Of a stretch of 64,000 bases of DNA, positions 8,067 through 15,110 are shown in pieces. How positions within the stretch are numbered: position 1 is the stretch's first letter; each line of letters opens with the position of its first letter. A program made the position numbers and the translations under genes. Source of the DNA: Coriobacteriaceae bacterium (GTDB taxonomy: Bacteria; Actinomycetota; Coriobacteriia; Coriobacteriales; Coriobacteriaceae). The stretch lies in the NCBI GenBank assembly GCA_902835305.1, contig CADFMD010000001.1:186001-250000 (forward strand), given 5' to 3'. The notes beneath the pieces were generated by a model that did no database searches, had not been told where the DNA came from, and saw nothing but the letters and a program-made list of their open reading frames with translations.

Positions 8067-8726
8067 ATGAAAAACGTTCTATGCTTTGGTGACAGCAACA
8101 CCTATGGTTACGATCCGGCGGGCATGCGCGACGGTACCGCGGTGCGCTATGCGCAGGATGTGCGCTGGTGTGGCGTGGTCCAACGTGACTTAGGCGAGGG
8201 CTGGCATGTAATTGAAGAAGGCCTCAACGGCCGCACGACGGCACGCGACGACATGTGCCATCTGGACACTAACCTCAACGGTATTCGCGCGCTTCCGATG
8301 CTGCTCGAGGCCCATAAGCCGCTGGACGCCATTGTAATCATGCTGGGCACCAACGACTGTAAGACGGTCTTTAACGTGACAGCTTCCGATATCGCCCGTG
8401 GCGCCATGGCGCTGATTCGCGCCGTCCGCGCGTTTCCGTGGACCGACGCTGCGCCTTGCCCGCGCATCCTGCTGATGGCTCCTATCAAGATCAAGCCGCA
8501 GATCGCCGATGTGTATATGACCGACTTTGACGAGCATTCCGTTGAGGCATCTGAGCATTTTGGCGAGTACTATGCGCACGTGGCCGAGCAGTTTGGCTGC
8601 GACTTTTTGAATGCCGCCGAGTTTGCCGAGCCGGGCGATATCGACTATCTGCATATGATGCCCGAAAGCCACGAGAGCCTGGGTCACGCCGTGGCAGCCA
8701 AGCTCAAAGAGATGCTCGGTGAGTAG
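8067..8726 (+). CDS. SGNH/GDSL-family hydrolase
   Basis: A 219-aa esterase or lipase of the SGNH fold. Block I is CFGDSNTYGYDP, with the catalytic Ser at about residue 9. Block II Gly lies in EEGLNGRTT. Block III is MLGTNDCK, with the oxyanion Asn. Block V, with the Asp/His pair, is DIDYLHMMPESH. There is no signal peptide, so it is probably cytoplasmic. ATG 8067 follows GTGGGGAGC. Related enzymes hydrolyse small acyl esters or deacetylate sugars; the substrate here is unknown. Confidence 0.88.
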   Translation: MKNVLCFGDSNTYGYDPAGMRDGTAVRYAQDVRWCGVVQRDLGEGWHVIEEGLNGRTTARDDMCHLDTNLNGIRALPMLLEAHKPLDAIVIMLGTNDCKTVFNVTASDIARGAMALIRAVRAFPWTDAAPCPRILLMAPIKIKPQIADVYMTDFDEHSVEASEHFGEYYAHVAEQFGCDFLNAAEFAEPGDIDYLHMMPESHESLGHAVAAKLKEMLGE

Positions 8727-8738
8727 CACGGCCCCAAG

Positions 8739-8771
8739 CCACCGCAAAGGGGACAGGCACCTTTGTGGTGG
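8739..8771. repeat. GGACAGGCAC-loop hairpin, copy 1
   Basis: Arms CCACCGCAAAG (8739-8749) and CTTTGTGGTGG (8761-8771) enclose the loop GGGACAGGCAC. The same element occurs in the opposite orientation at 56373-56407. Confidence 0.75.
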
Positions 8772-8805
8772 TTTTGCCCGGGTAAACGAACGGATTGGCT
8801 GCCAT

Positions 8806-9417
8806 ATGGGCATGGACGAGCTCATCGACCTCTTTGCCGAGGGCGATGAGCTCGTCTCCAATACCGCTTTTGAGGATTTGGATCTTGCCTACGACGTGGC
8901 GAACGGCGCGACCTTCGATGGCGTTGTGTTCCGATCTTGCGAGTTCGATAGCGTTGACTGGAGCGGCTCGACGTTTCGCGACGTGGTGTTTCGCGGTTGC
9001 CGCTTTATCCGCTGCAACATGGAAGGCTGCTGGCTCAGCCGCTGCGACTTCGTTGACTGCTCGGCACCGGGACTCAACTTGCTCAAGGCGCGCCTGTCGA
9101 GCGTGTCGTTTGGATCGTGCGATTTGAGCTATACGAACCTTTCGGAGGGACGCATTGGCCCTATGACAGCATGCGATACACGTCTGAGAGAGGCTGCGTT
9201 TCAGGGTGCCAAGCTGGGTCAGATACGCCTGGATGGCTGTGACCTGACGCGTGTTGATGTGTTCAAGACGTCGCTTTCCGGCGTTGATGTGTCGCGCTGT
9301 ACATTTGCAGCGCCCGTTGTTTCGGGCGATTACCATGAGCTGCGTGGCCTGACGGTCAATGCCGAGCAGGCGCTGGCACTCTCGGGTTTGTTGGGAATTC
9401 AACTCGCCGACGACTAG
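8806..9417 (+). CDS. Pentapeptide-repeat-like protein
   Basis: A protein of about 203 aa built from degenerate pentapeptide repeats with the pattern (F/C/L)xx(C/S)x, for example FRDVVFRGCRFIRCNMEGCW, CDFVDCSAPGLNLLKARLSS and RLDGCDLTRVDVFKTSLSGV. Such repeats form a right-handed beta helix. Some family members mimic DNA and protect gyrase, but no target can be assigned here. The start is uncertain: ATG 8806 or 8812 lacks a good ribosome site, and the frame continues upstream through the hairpin element, which I consider non-coding. Confidence 0.7.
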   Translation: MGMDELIDLFAEGDELVSNTAFEDLDLAYDVANGATFDGVVFRSCEFDSVDWSGSTFRDVVFRGCRFIRCNMEGCWLSRCDFVDCSAPGLNLLKARLSSVSFGSCDLSYTNLSEGRIGPMTACDTRLREAAFQGAKLGQIRLDGCDLTRVDVFKTSLSGVDVSRCTFAAPVVSGDYHELRGLTVNAEQALALSGLLGIQLADD

Positions 9418-9453
9418 ACGCCCCGGCCCTTTGCTCGACCGCTATCTAAAATC

Positions 9454-9518
9454 AAACCGTCGCAACATCCGATGATTTTTCGCGTTTGCACGATTTTCAT
9501 CGAATGTTGCGACGGTTT
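9454..9518. terminator. Long hairpin between convergent genes
   Basis: Arms of 22 nt (9454-9475 and 9497-9518) match at 21 positions around a 21-nt loop, with T residues following on the plus strand and ATTTTAGA-type residues on the other. It probably acts as a bidirectional terminator for the pentapeptide gene and thiD. It also resembles the other long dispersed hairpins in the window. Confidence 0.65.
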
Positions 9519-9562
9519 TTGGTGCAAGGTAGCCTGTCTCTTTTTGGCAGGTTACTGGCTAT

Positions 9563-10393
9563 TTAGTACTGCCACATGTGGTTGACGGGGCCAGAGCCTT
9601 TGCCCATGTCAAAGCCGGCGGCGAGAGCGCCCGTTAGGTAGGCCTTGCCGGCGTTGACGGCGTCGGCAAGATCCATGCCCTGAGCCAGCGCGCAGGCGAT
9701 GGCGGACGAAAGCGTGCAGCCGGTGCCGTGTGTGTTGTCGGTCTCGATGCGCTTGTGGCGGAACCACGTGGTGAGCGGATCGCCCAGATGGTTGCCCTCG
9801 TCATCGAGTGGCGCGGGTTCGGCCAATACATCGTTGGCCTCGTTGACAAGATGCCCACCCTTAACGAGGGATGCGCAGCCAAAGCGGCGGGCGAGGAGCA
9901 TGGCAGCATTTTGCTGCGTGCGCTCGGAGTCGACCTCGTAGTCGAGCAGGGCCATGGCCTCGGGAATATTGGGCGTGATAACCGTCGCCAGCGGGAACAG
10001 GCGGCGGGTGAGCGCCTCGGCGGCATCTTCGGCAATCAGCCGTGCGCCCGAGGTGGCTACCATGACGGGGTCGACTACCACGTTTGTCGCGTTCCAGGCG
10101 CTCAGGCGGTCGGCGATAACCTCGATAATCTCGGCAGAGGAAACCATGCCGATCTTGACGGCGCTTGGGCGGATATCGTCAAATACGGCGTCGATCTGCG
10201 CAGCGACAATATCGGGGGAGATGTCCTGCACGGCGGTGACACCGAGCGTGTTTTGTGCGGTGATGGCGGTGATGGCCGTCTCGGCATACAGACGGTGCGC
10301 CGTGATGGTCTTGATGTCGGCCTGAATGCCGGCGCCACCGCTGGAATCGGATCCTGCGATGGACAGGACGGCAGGTACCTTACTGCGATCCAT
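9563..10393 (-). CDS. thiD: Hydroxymethylpyrimidine (phosphate) kinase
   Basis: ThiD phosphorylates HMP to HMP-P and HMP-PP in thiamine synthesis. The protein is 276 aa with ribokinase-fold signatures: AVLSIAGSDSSGGAGIQADI at the start, KIGMVSS, VVDPVMVATSG, TPNIPEA, LVKGGH, and the anion-hole and catalytic motif NTHGTGCTLSSAIAC with its Asp/Gly/Cys pattern near residue 225. It lies downstream of thiC on the same strand but is separated by 178 bp that contain palindromes, so it may have its own promoter. Confidence 0.92.
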   Translation of the reverse strand: MDRSKVPAVLSIAGSDSSGGAGIQADIKTITAHRLYAETAITAITAQNTLGVTAVQDISPDIVAAQIDAVFDDIRPSAVKIGMVSSAEIIEVIADRLSAWNATNVVVDPVMVATSGARLIAEDAAEALTRRLFPLATVITPNIPEAMALLDYEVDSERTQQNAAMLLARRFGCASLVKGGHLVNEANDVLAEPAPLDDEGNHLGDPLTTWFRHKRIETDNTHGTGCTLSSAIACALAQGMDLADAVNAGKAYLTGALAAGFDMGKGSGPVNHMWQY

Positions 10394-10503
10394 GTTTGCT
10401 CCCTTGTTCGGTCGGAATCAAATGGGTCTTTAAGCCAGCATTATAAAGATGCCCGGGCCGACTCTATGTCGAACCCGGGCGGGCGATGCAATCTTTACGC
10501 AAA

Positions 10504-10536
10504 TGTGAGCAAATGTTCACACGTCAACAATTGACG
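10504..10536. promoter_or_regulatory. Two adjacent palindromes between thiC and thiD
   Basis: TGTGA-N8-TCACA (10504-10521) is immediately followed by CGTCAACAATTGACG (10522-10536), a perfect 15-nt palindrome. They lie upstream of thiD and are operator-like. The regulator is unknown. The first resembles a CRP site but has a spacer of 8 rather than 6. Confidence 0.4.
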
Positions 10537-10571
10537 AACACCATGTTACTGATTGTGGCTCCGGTGACGAG

Positions 10572-11906
10572 TTAGTCCTCCATGCCGAGATCGATCGTCG
10601 TACCCTCGAACACCTTGTTGACGGTGCGGACGGCGCACATCTTGCCACACATGGTGCAGGTGCCCTCGGTGGCGGCGGGGGACTCCTCGTAGCGCTTCTT
10701 GCCGGTGACCGGGTCGAGCGCGTACTTCCACATGGAGTCCCAGTCGAGCTTGCGGCGTGCCTGGCCCATCTTGTCGTCCATGTCGCGGGCGTGCGGCACC
10801 TTCTTGGCGATATCGGCGGCGTGCGCGGCAATCTTAGTGGCCATGAGGCCATCGAGCACGTCTTGGGCGTTGGGCAGGCACAAGTGCTCGGCCGGCGTCA
10901 CGTAGCACAGGAAGTCGGCGCCGGAGCTGGCGGAGATAGCGCCGCCGATGGCGGCGGTGATGTGGTCGTAACCCACGCCGATATCGGTCACCAGCGGCCC
11001 GAGCACATAGAACGGGGCGTTGTGGCACAGGCGCTTCTGCAGTTTCATGTTGGCGGCGATCTCGTCGAGCGCCATGTGACCCGGGCCCTCGACCATGACT
11101 TGGACGCCGGCGGCCCAAGCGCGCTTGCACAGCTTGCCCAGCTCGATCATCTCGGCGGTCTCGGTGGCGTCGTTGGAGTCGTAGAGGCAGCCCGGGCGGC
11201 AGGAGTCGCCGAGCGAAATCGTCACGTCGTACTCGTGGCAGATCTCGAGCAGCTCGTCAAAGTACTCGTAGAAGGGGTTTTCGTTGCCGGTGATCTCCAT
11301 CCAGCCAAACAGCAGCGAGCCGCCGCGGCTCACGATGTTCATCAAGCGGCCGGTCTCCTTAAAGGTCTTGGTGACCGACTTGTTGATGCCGCAGTGGATG
11401 GTCATAAAGTCCACGCCGTCCTCGGCGTGCGCGCGCACAACCTCGAACAGGTCATCCTTGGTAAGCTTGACCAGCGGCTTTTCCATGTAGCCGATGGCGT
11501 CGTACATGGGGACGGTGCCCACCATGAGCGGCGTCTCGTCGATGAGCTGCTGGCGGAACTGGCGCGTCTTGCCCGAGTTGGAAAGGTCCATGATGGCGTC
11601 GGCGCCAAAGTCCTCGGCGATCTTGACCTTCTTCCATTCCTCGGCGGCATCGGCTTTATCGCCCGAGATGCCCAGGTTGACGTTGACCTTAGTAGACAGG
11701 CCCTCGCCGACACCAAAGGCGCGCATGCCTTTTTTGATGTGCACGATGTTGGCGGGAATGGCGATGCGGCCGTCGGCCACGCGCTCGCGGATGTACTCGG
11801 GGTCGCGATGCTCGCGCTCGGCGACTTCCTTCATCTGCGGCGTGATCTGCCCGGCGCGGGCGAAGTCGATTTGCGTGACGAGCTTGGGCTCGGTCTGTGT
11901 GCTCAT
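10572..11906 (-). CDS. thiC: Phosphomethylpyrimidine synthase
   Basis: ThiC is a radical-SAM enzyme that rearranges aminoimidazole ribotide to HMP-P, the thiamine pyrimidine. The protein is 444 aa, the shorter form lacking the long N-terminal extension. The start ATG 11906 follows AAGGGAG at good distance. Core motifs include IPANIVHIKKGMRAFGVGEG, DFMTIHCGIN, GRLMNIVSRGG, EVQVMVEGPGH-type (GVQVMVEGPGHMAL) and FYVLGPLVTDIGVGYDHIT. The C-terminal cluster ligands read CTMCGKMC, i.e. C-X2-C-X3-C rather than the C-X2-C-X4-C of the E. coli enzyme. A TPP riboswitch precedes the gene. Confidence 0.95.
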   Translation of the reverse strand: MSTQTEPKLVTQIDFARAGQITPQMKEVAEREHRDPEYIRERVADGRIAIPANIVHIKKGMRAFGVGEGLSTKVNVNLGISGDKADAAEEWKKVKIAEDFGADAIMDLSNSGKTRQFRQQLIDETPLMVGTVPMYDAIGYMEKPLVKLTKDDLFEVVRAHAEDGVDFMTIHCGINKSVTKTFKETGRLMNIVSRGGSLLFGWMEITGNENPFYEYFDELLEICHEYDVTISLGDSCRPGCLYDSNDATETAEMIELGKLCKRAWAAGVQVMVEGPGHMALDEIAANMKLQKRLCHNAPFYVLGPLVTDIGVGYDHITAAIGGAISASSGADFLCYVTPAEHLCLPNAQDVLDGLMATKIAAHAADIAKKVPHARDMDDKMGQARRKLDWDSMWKYALDPVTGKKRYEESPAATEGTCTMCGKMCAVRTVNKVFEGTTIDLGMED

Positions 11907-11912
11907 TGGCAC

Positions 11913-12003
11913 GGCTCCCTTCGTTGGCATTACCCATATCAGGTTTGCGGGTCAGGGCGGGCGCGCCCAGTCTCAGCCTGCCGTCCTGTCCTGCAAGCTC
12001 CCC
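11913..12003 (-). promoter_or_regulatory. TPP riboswitch (THI element)
   Basis: On the minus strand the leader carries GGGGAGCTTG, then GGCTGAGACTGGGC, then ACCCGCAAACCTGATATGGG and TAATGCCAACGAAGGGAGC, the conserved TPP aptamer parts in order. The 3' strand of P1 (GAAGGGAG) is also the thiC ribosome site, so TPP binding should block translation initiation. Confidence 0.95.
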
Positions 12004-12077
12004 GTTTATGTAATGGGCTCAAGTATAGCTCGAATGGGTGCGATTGGCCTAACGAGCGTGCCTGTGGGGAGGCGAAC

Positions 12078-12593
12078 ATGGAAGACAAGCATCTATATCG
12101 AGAGACGCAATGGGATGTATCGGCCGAGGAAAGCCGTGCGCACCATGGCCTTGTCGCGATCGGTTTTGCGGTGCTTGCCGTGCTGGTGATTGCCTTTTGT
12201 ATCTGGACGTTTGGCGGTCACGGCGGCGCTGCATGGGAGTTCGAGGCCGACGATGCCCTGCCGATCATGACAGTGAAGGTTACGGGCGGCAATACCGTTG
12301 CCGCGCCGGGCGACTATTGGTATTCGCGCGATGGATTTGTCCAGCTTCAGCTGAGCGGTGGGTCTATTCCTGGTGAGGAAATCGAACGCGTGACGTATGA
12401 TGCGGCGCTCAAAACGCTGACGGTGAAGCTCAAGAATCAGGGCGACGTGCCTACGACTATGGATATCGCGCTGACGGAATGGCGCTTGGAGCCCCCGACG
12501 GGTGTTGCGGTGTCCGAGGTGGAGCATGTCAAGATTACCTATCAGGACGGCTCGACAAACGAAGTTGCCAAAGCCGACGGCTTGGCGGAATAG
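12078..12593 (+). CDS. Hypothetical single-pass membrane protein
   Basis: A 171-aa protein with GGGAGG 7 nt before ATG 12078. A short cytoplasmic N-terminus (1-25) is followed by one membrane helix (about 26-46, LVAIGFAVLAVLVIAFCIWTF). A beta-rich extracytoplasmic domain of about 120 aa follows (LPIMTVKVTGGNTVAAPGDY, LKTLTVKLKNQGDVPTTMDI). I recognise no family. It is transcribed divergently from the thiC riboswitch and convergently to yaaA. Confidence 0.7.
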   Translation: MEDKHLYRETQWDVSAEESRAHHGLVAIGFAVLAVLVIAFCIWTFGGHGGAAWEFEADDALPIMTVKVTGGNTVAAPGDYWYSRDGFVQLQLSGGSIPGEEIERVTYDAALKTLTVKLKNQGDVPTTMDIALTEWRLEPPTGVAVSEVEHVKITYQDGSTNEVAKADGLAE

Positions 12594-12633
12594 ACGCCGT
12601 GCCTGGGCAGCACATTCAAAAGTAGCGGTGGTC

Positions 12634-13443
12634 CTACAAGGTCTGTTCGTTCAGGAAGACCAAAGTGTTCTTATTTGAAAGCTCGGGAAAGTGACGATAA
12701 CCAACGTCAAACGCGGTGAGCCCGCTTACATCCTCGAGCTTGTTTTCTGCCATCCAGCGCACCATGGAACCACGTGCCTTTTTGCTGGCGGTCGAGCGCT
12801 GGATGGGCTTGCCGTTGCGGATGCCTTCGCCAAAGAGGCACGTGACGACCGTGGCGTCGCCCGCGAGATGGGGCAGAACGGCTTTGGCGTACTCTACGCT
12901 GGCGAGGTTGACGATCGTGGTGTTTGAGCCTGCCGGGGCGATAGCCCGCGCGAGCTTGTCGCTCCAAAACGCGTAGAGGTCTGGGGCATCGTCAACGGCG
13001 AGCTTCGCGCCCATTTCCAGCCGATATGGTTCCACGGCATGAAAGGGGCGAACGCACCCGTAGAGGCCAGAGAGGATCCACAGGTGGCTTTGCAGCCATG
13101 CGAGCTGCGCGGAATCCATCACCTCGGGCGCCATGCTCTGGTATTGAATGCCGTGGTAGGACATGACGGCAGGGGAGAGGTGACAGGCGAGTGCGGGATT
13201 GTCGAGATCGCCGTTTTTCAGGATGGGCCCGAACTCATGCAGGGTGTTGAGGCAAGGCCCCAGCAGTTTGTCACTCACGTTCCATAGCGCCTGCAGGCTG
13301 TCGCTGCCTTCATTCCGCTCGATATCTAGCAGTGCGCGGTGGAGGCGAGCCGTCTCGCGCGCAAAGGGTGGGATGCCCAGGACTTCAAAAGCATCTTGGG
13401 CCGCGCGCATCTGCTTGGCGGGCGAAATGACGACCTGCAGCAT
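12634..13443 (-). CDS. yaaA: Peroxide stress protein YaaA (DUF328)
   Basis: YaaA lowers free intracellular iron and protects DNA and proteins during peroxide stress in E. coli. The protein is 269 aa. ATG 13443 is preceded by GAGGAGAG; the longer frame upstream crosses a hairpin and is rejected. Family motifs visible are MLQVVISPAKQM at the start, the middle LWILSGLYGCVRPFHAVEPYR, YAFWSDKL, VVNLASVEY-type (IVNLASVEYAKAV) and the C-terminal KKARGSMVRWMAENKL with FDVGYRHFPELS. There is no local operon context. Confidence 0.92.
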   Translation of the reverse strand: MLQVVISPAKQMRAAQDAFEVLGIPPFARETARLHRALLDIERNEGSDSLQALWNVSDKLLGPCLNTLHEFGPILKNGDLDNPALACHLSPAVMSYHGIQYQSMAPEVMDSAQLAWLQSHLWILSGLYGCVRPFHAVEPYRLEMGAKLAVDDAPDLYAFWSDKLARAIAPAGSNTTIVNLASVEYAKAVLPHLAGDATVVTCLFGEGIRNGKPIQRSTASKKARGSMVRWMAENKLEDVSGLTAFDVGYRHFPELSNKNTLVFLNEQTL

Positions 13444-13466
13444 GGACTCTCCTCTGCCAAAAAGGA

Positions 13467-13533
13467 AGTTGCGGTGGAATACGGTCTGTTTTGGCCGTTT
13501 ATGGGCCAGGTTAGTCTGTATTTCACCGCAACT
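13467..13533. repeat. GTTGCGGTGRAATA hairpin, degenerate copy
   Basis: Arms 13467-13496 and 13504-13533 pair imperfectly with several G-U pairs. The outer part, AGTTGCGGTG with CACCGCAACT, and the adjacent GAATA/TATTT match the perfect hairpin at 34271-34339. It lies between yaaA and the aminopeptidase gene. Confidence 0.65.
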
Positions 13534-13546
13534 GATGAAGGGTTGG

Positions 13547-14944
13547 TTACGCGCGCTCGATGAAGGCCTTGTAGCCGCGATAGGCCTCGTAGATATCGGC
13601 CTTGTTGGCGACCTCCCACAGGGCGTGCATGGACAGGACGGCAACGCCAGAGTCGATGACGTTCATGCCGTACTTAGCCATGATGTATGCGATGGTGCCG
13701 CCGCCGCCCGCGTTGACGCGACCGAGCTCGCAGGTCTGGAAGTCCACGCCGGCCTCGTCCATGATGTCGCGGATGAGGGCCACATACTCGGCGTCGGCGT
13801 CGTTAGAGCCGCCCTTGCCGCGGCTGCCCGTGTACTTGTTAAAGCACAGGCCGCGACCCATAAAGGCTGCGTTCTTGGTTTCGAACTTGCCGGCGTAGCC
13901 CGGGTCGAAGCCGGCGGACACGTCGGAGGAGAGCATGCGGCTGCGGGCGAGCGCGCGGCGCAGGGCCAGCGGGCTATCCTCGCCGGCGAGCGTCATGATT
14001 TCGGCGACGGTGTTCTCGAAGAAGCGGCTCGTCATGCCGGTGGCGCCCACGGAGCCGATCTCCTCCTTGTCGACGATGAGTGTGATGCTCGTGCGCTCCA
14101 CGTTGGCGACGTTGATCTGGGCGAGCATGGACGGATAGGCGCAGACACGGTCGTCGTGGCCATAGCCCAGAATCATGGAGCGGTCGAGGCCCATGTCACG
14201 GGCGGGGCCGGAGGGCACGACCTCGATCTCGGCGGAGAGGAAGTCCTCCTCCTCGACGTCGTACTGCTCCTTGAGGATATCCAGGAACATCTGCTTGACG
14301 GGCTCCTTGGGAGCGTCCTTGTCGTCCTCGTCAAACTTGACGGGGCGGCCGCCCACGATCACGTCGAGGATCTCGGCGTCGACGGCGTCCTTGGCGGGCT
14401 TGGCCATCTGCTCACTCGAGAGGTGGATCAGCAGGTCGGAGATGGTAAAGACCGGGTCGTCGGCCTTGTCGCCGATGTTGATGTCGACGGTGGTGCCGTC
14501 CTTTTTGCAGATGACGCCCACGAGTGCGAGCGGGGAAGCGACCCAGTGGTAGCTCTTGACGCCGCCATAGTAGTGCGTGTCGAGATAAGCCATGTCGCCG
14601 GCCTCGAAGGCGGGGTTCTGCTTGAGGTCCAGGCGCGGCGAGTCCACGTGGGCGCCCAGGATGTTAAAGCCCTGCTCGAGCGGGGCGGTGCCCAGGTTGA
14701 CGAGCATGAGGTCCTTGCCGTGGTTGGCGGCGTACACCTTGTCGCCGGCCTTGAGCGCGCGGCCCTCGGCGATCACGGTCTCCAGATTGACGTAGCCCGC
14801 CTCCTCGGCCATCTTGATACCGGCCTTGACGCACAGGCGCTCGGTCTTGTTCTCACTCAAAAACTGCTTATAGCCGCGGCAAAGCTCCTCGAGCTCCTCG
14901 ATCTGCTGTGGCGTGTACTTTTTCCATGCGCTGGGACGCTCCAT
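13547..14944 (-). CDS. M18 family aminopeptidase
   Basis: A cytosolic zinc exopeptidase of 465 aa. ATG 14944 has AAAGGAG upstream. Metal and catalytic motifs are visible: GAHVDSPR (His99 and Asp101, ligand and general-base region), GYGHDDR, TLIVDKEEIGSVGATGM (catalytic Glu pair) and the C-terminal GVAVLSMHALWEVANKAD with the last His ligand. Family members cleave neutral or acidic N-terminal residues from peptides. The gene is monocistronic by position, divergent from polA. Confidence 0.93.
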   Translation of the reverse strand: MERPSAWKKYTPQQIEELEELCRGYKQFLSENKTERLCVKAGIKMAEEAGYVNLETVIAEGRALKAGDKVYAANHGKDLMLVNLGTAPLEQGFNILGAHVDSPRLDLKQNPAFEAGDMAYLDTHYYGGVKSYHWVASPLALVGVICKKDGTTVDINIGDKADDPVFTISDLLIHLSSEQMAKPAKDAVDAEILDVIVGGRPVKFDEDDKDAPKEPVKQMFLDILKEQYDVEEEDFLSAEIEVVPSGPARDMGLDRSMILGYGHDDRVCAYPSMLAQINVANVERTSITLIVDKEEIGSVGATGMTSRFFENTVAEIMTLAGEDSPLALRRALARSRMLSSDVSAGFDPGYAGKFETKNAAFMGRGLCFNKYTGSRGKGGSNDADAEYVALIRDIMDEAGVDFQTCELGRVNAGGGGTIAYIMAKYGMNVIDSGVAVLSMHALWEVANKADIYEAYRGYKAFIERA

Positions 14945-15110
14945 GACGCAGGCTCCTTTCGGATCGATCGTGCTGGTTGATGTACCGTGAGCCATCGTAT
15001 CACGCGCGGGCCCGCGGCGGCAGGGAAGCCTGATGTGCGGTGGCCGCGGGGCGGGGAGCGTGTAAACTGGTGTGAGCAAACCGTGCCCAGCCCAAAGCGA
15101 GGTATTCAAT

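Noticed and set aside
10791..12077. Long plus-strand open frame across thiC and its riboswitch
   Set aside because: It is antisense to thiC. Only the part from ATG 12078, with its own ribosome site, reads as a plausible protein.
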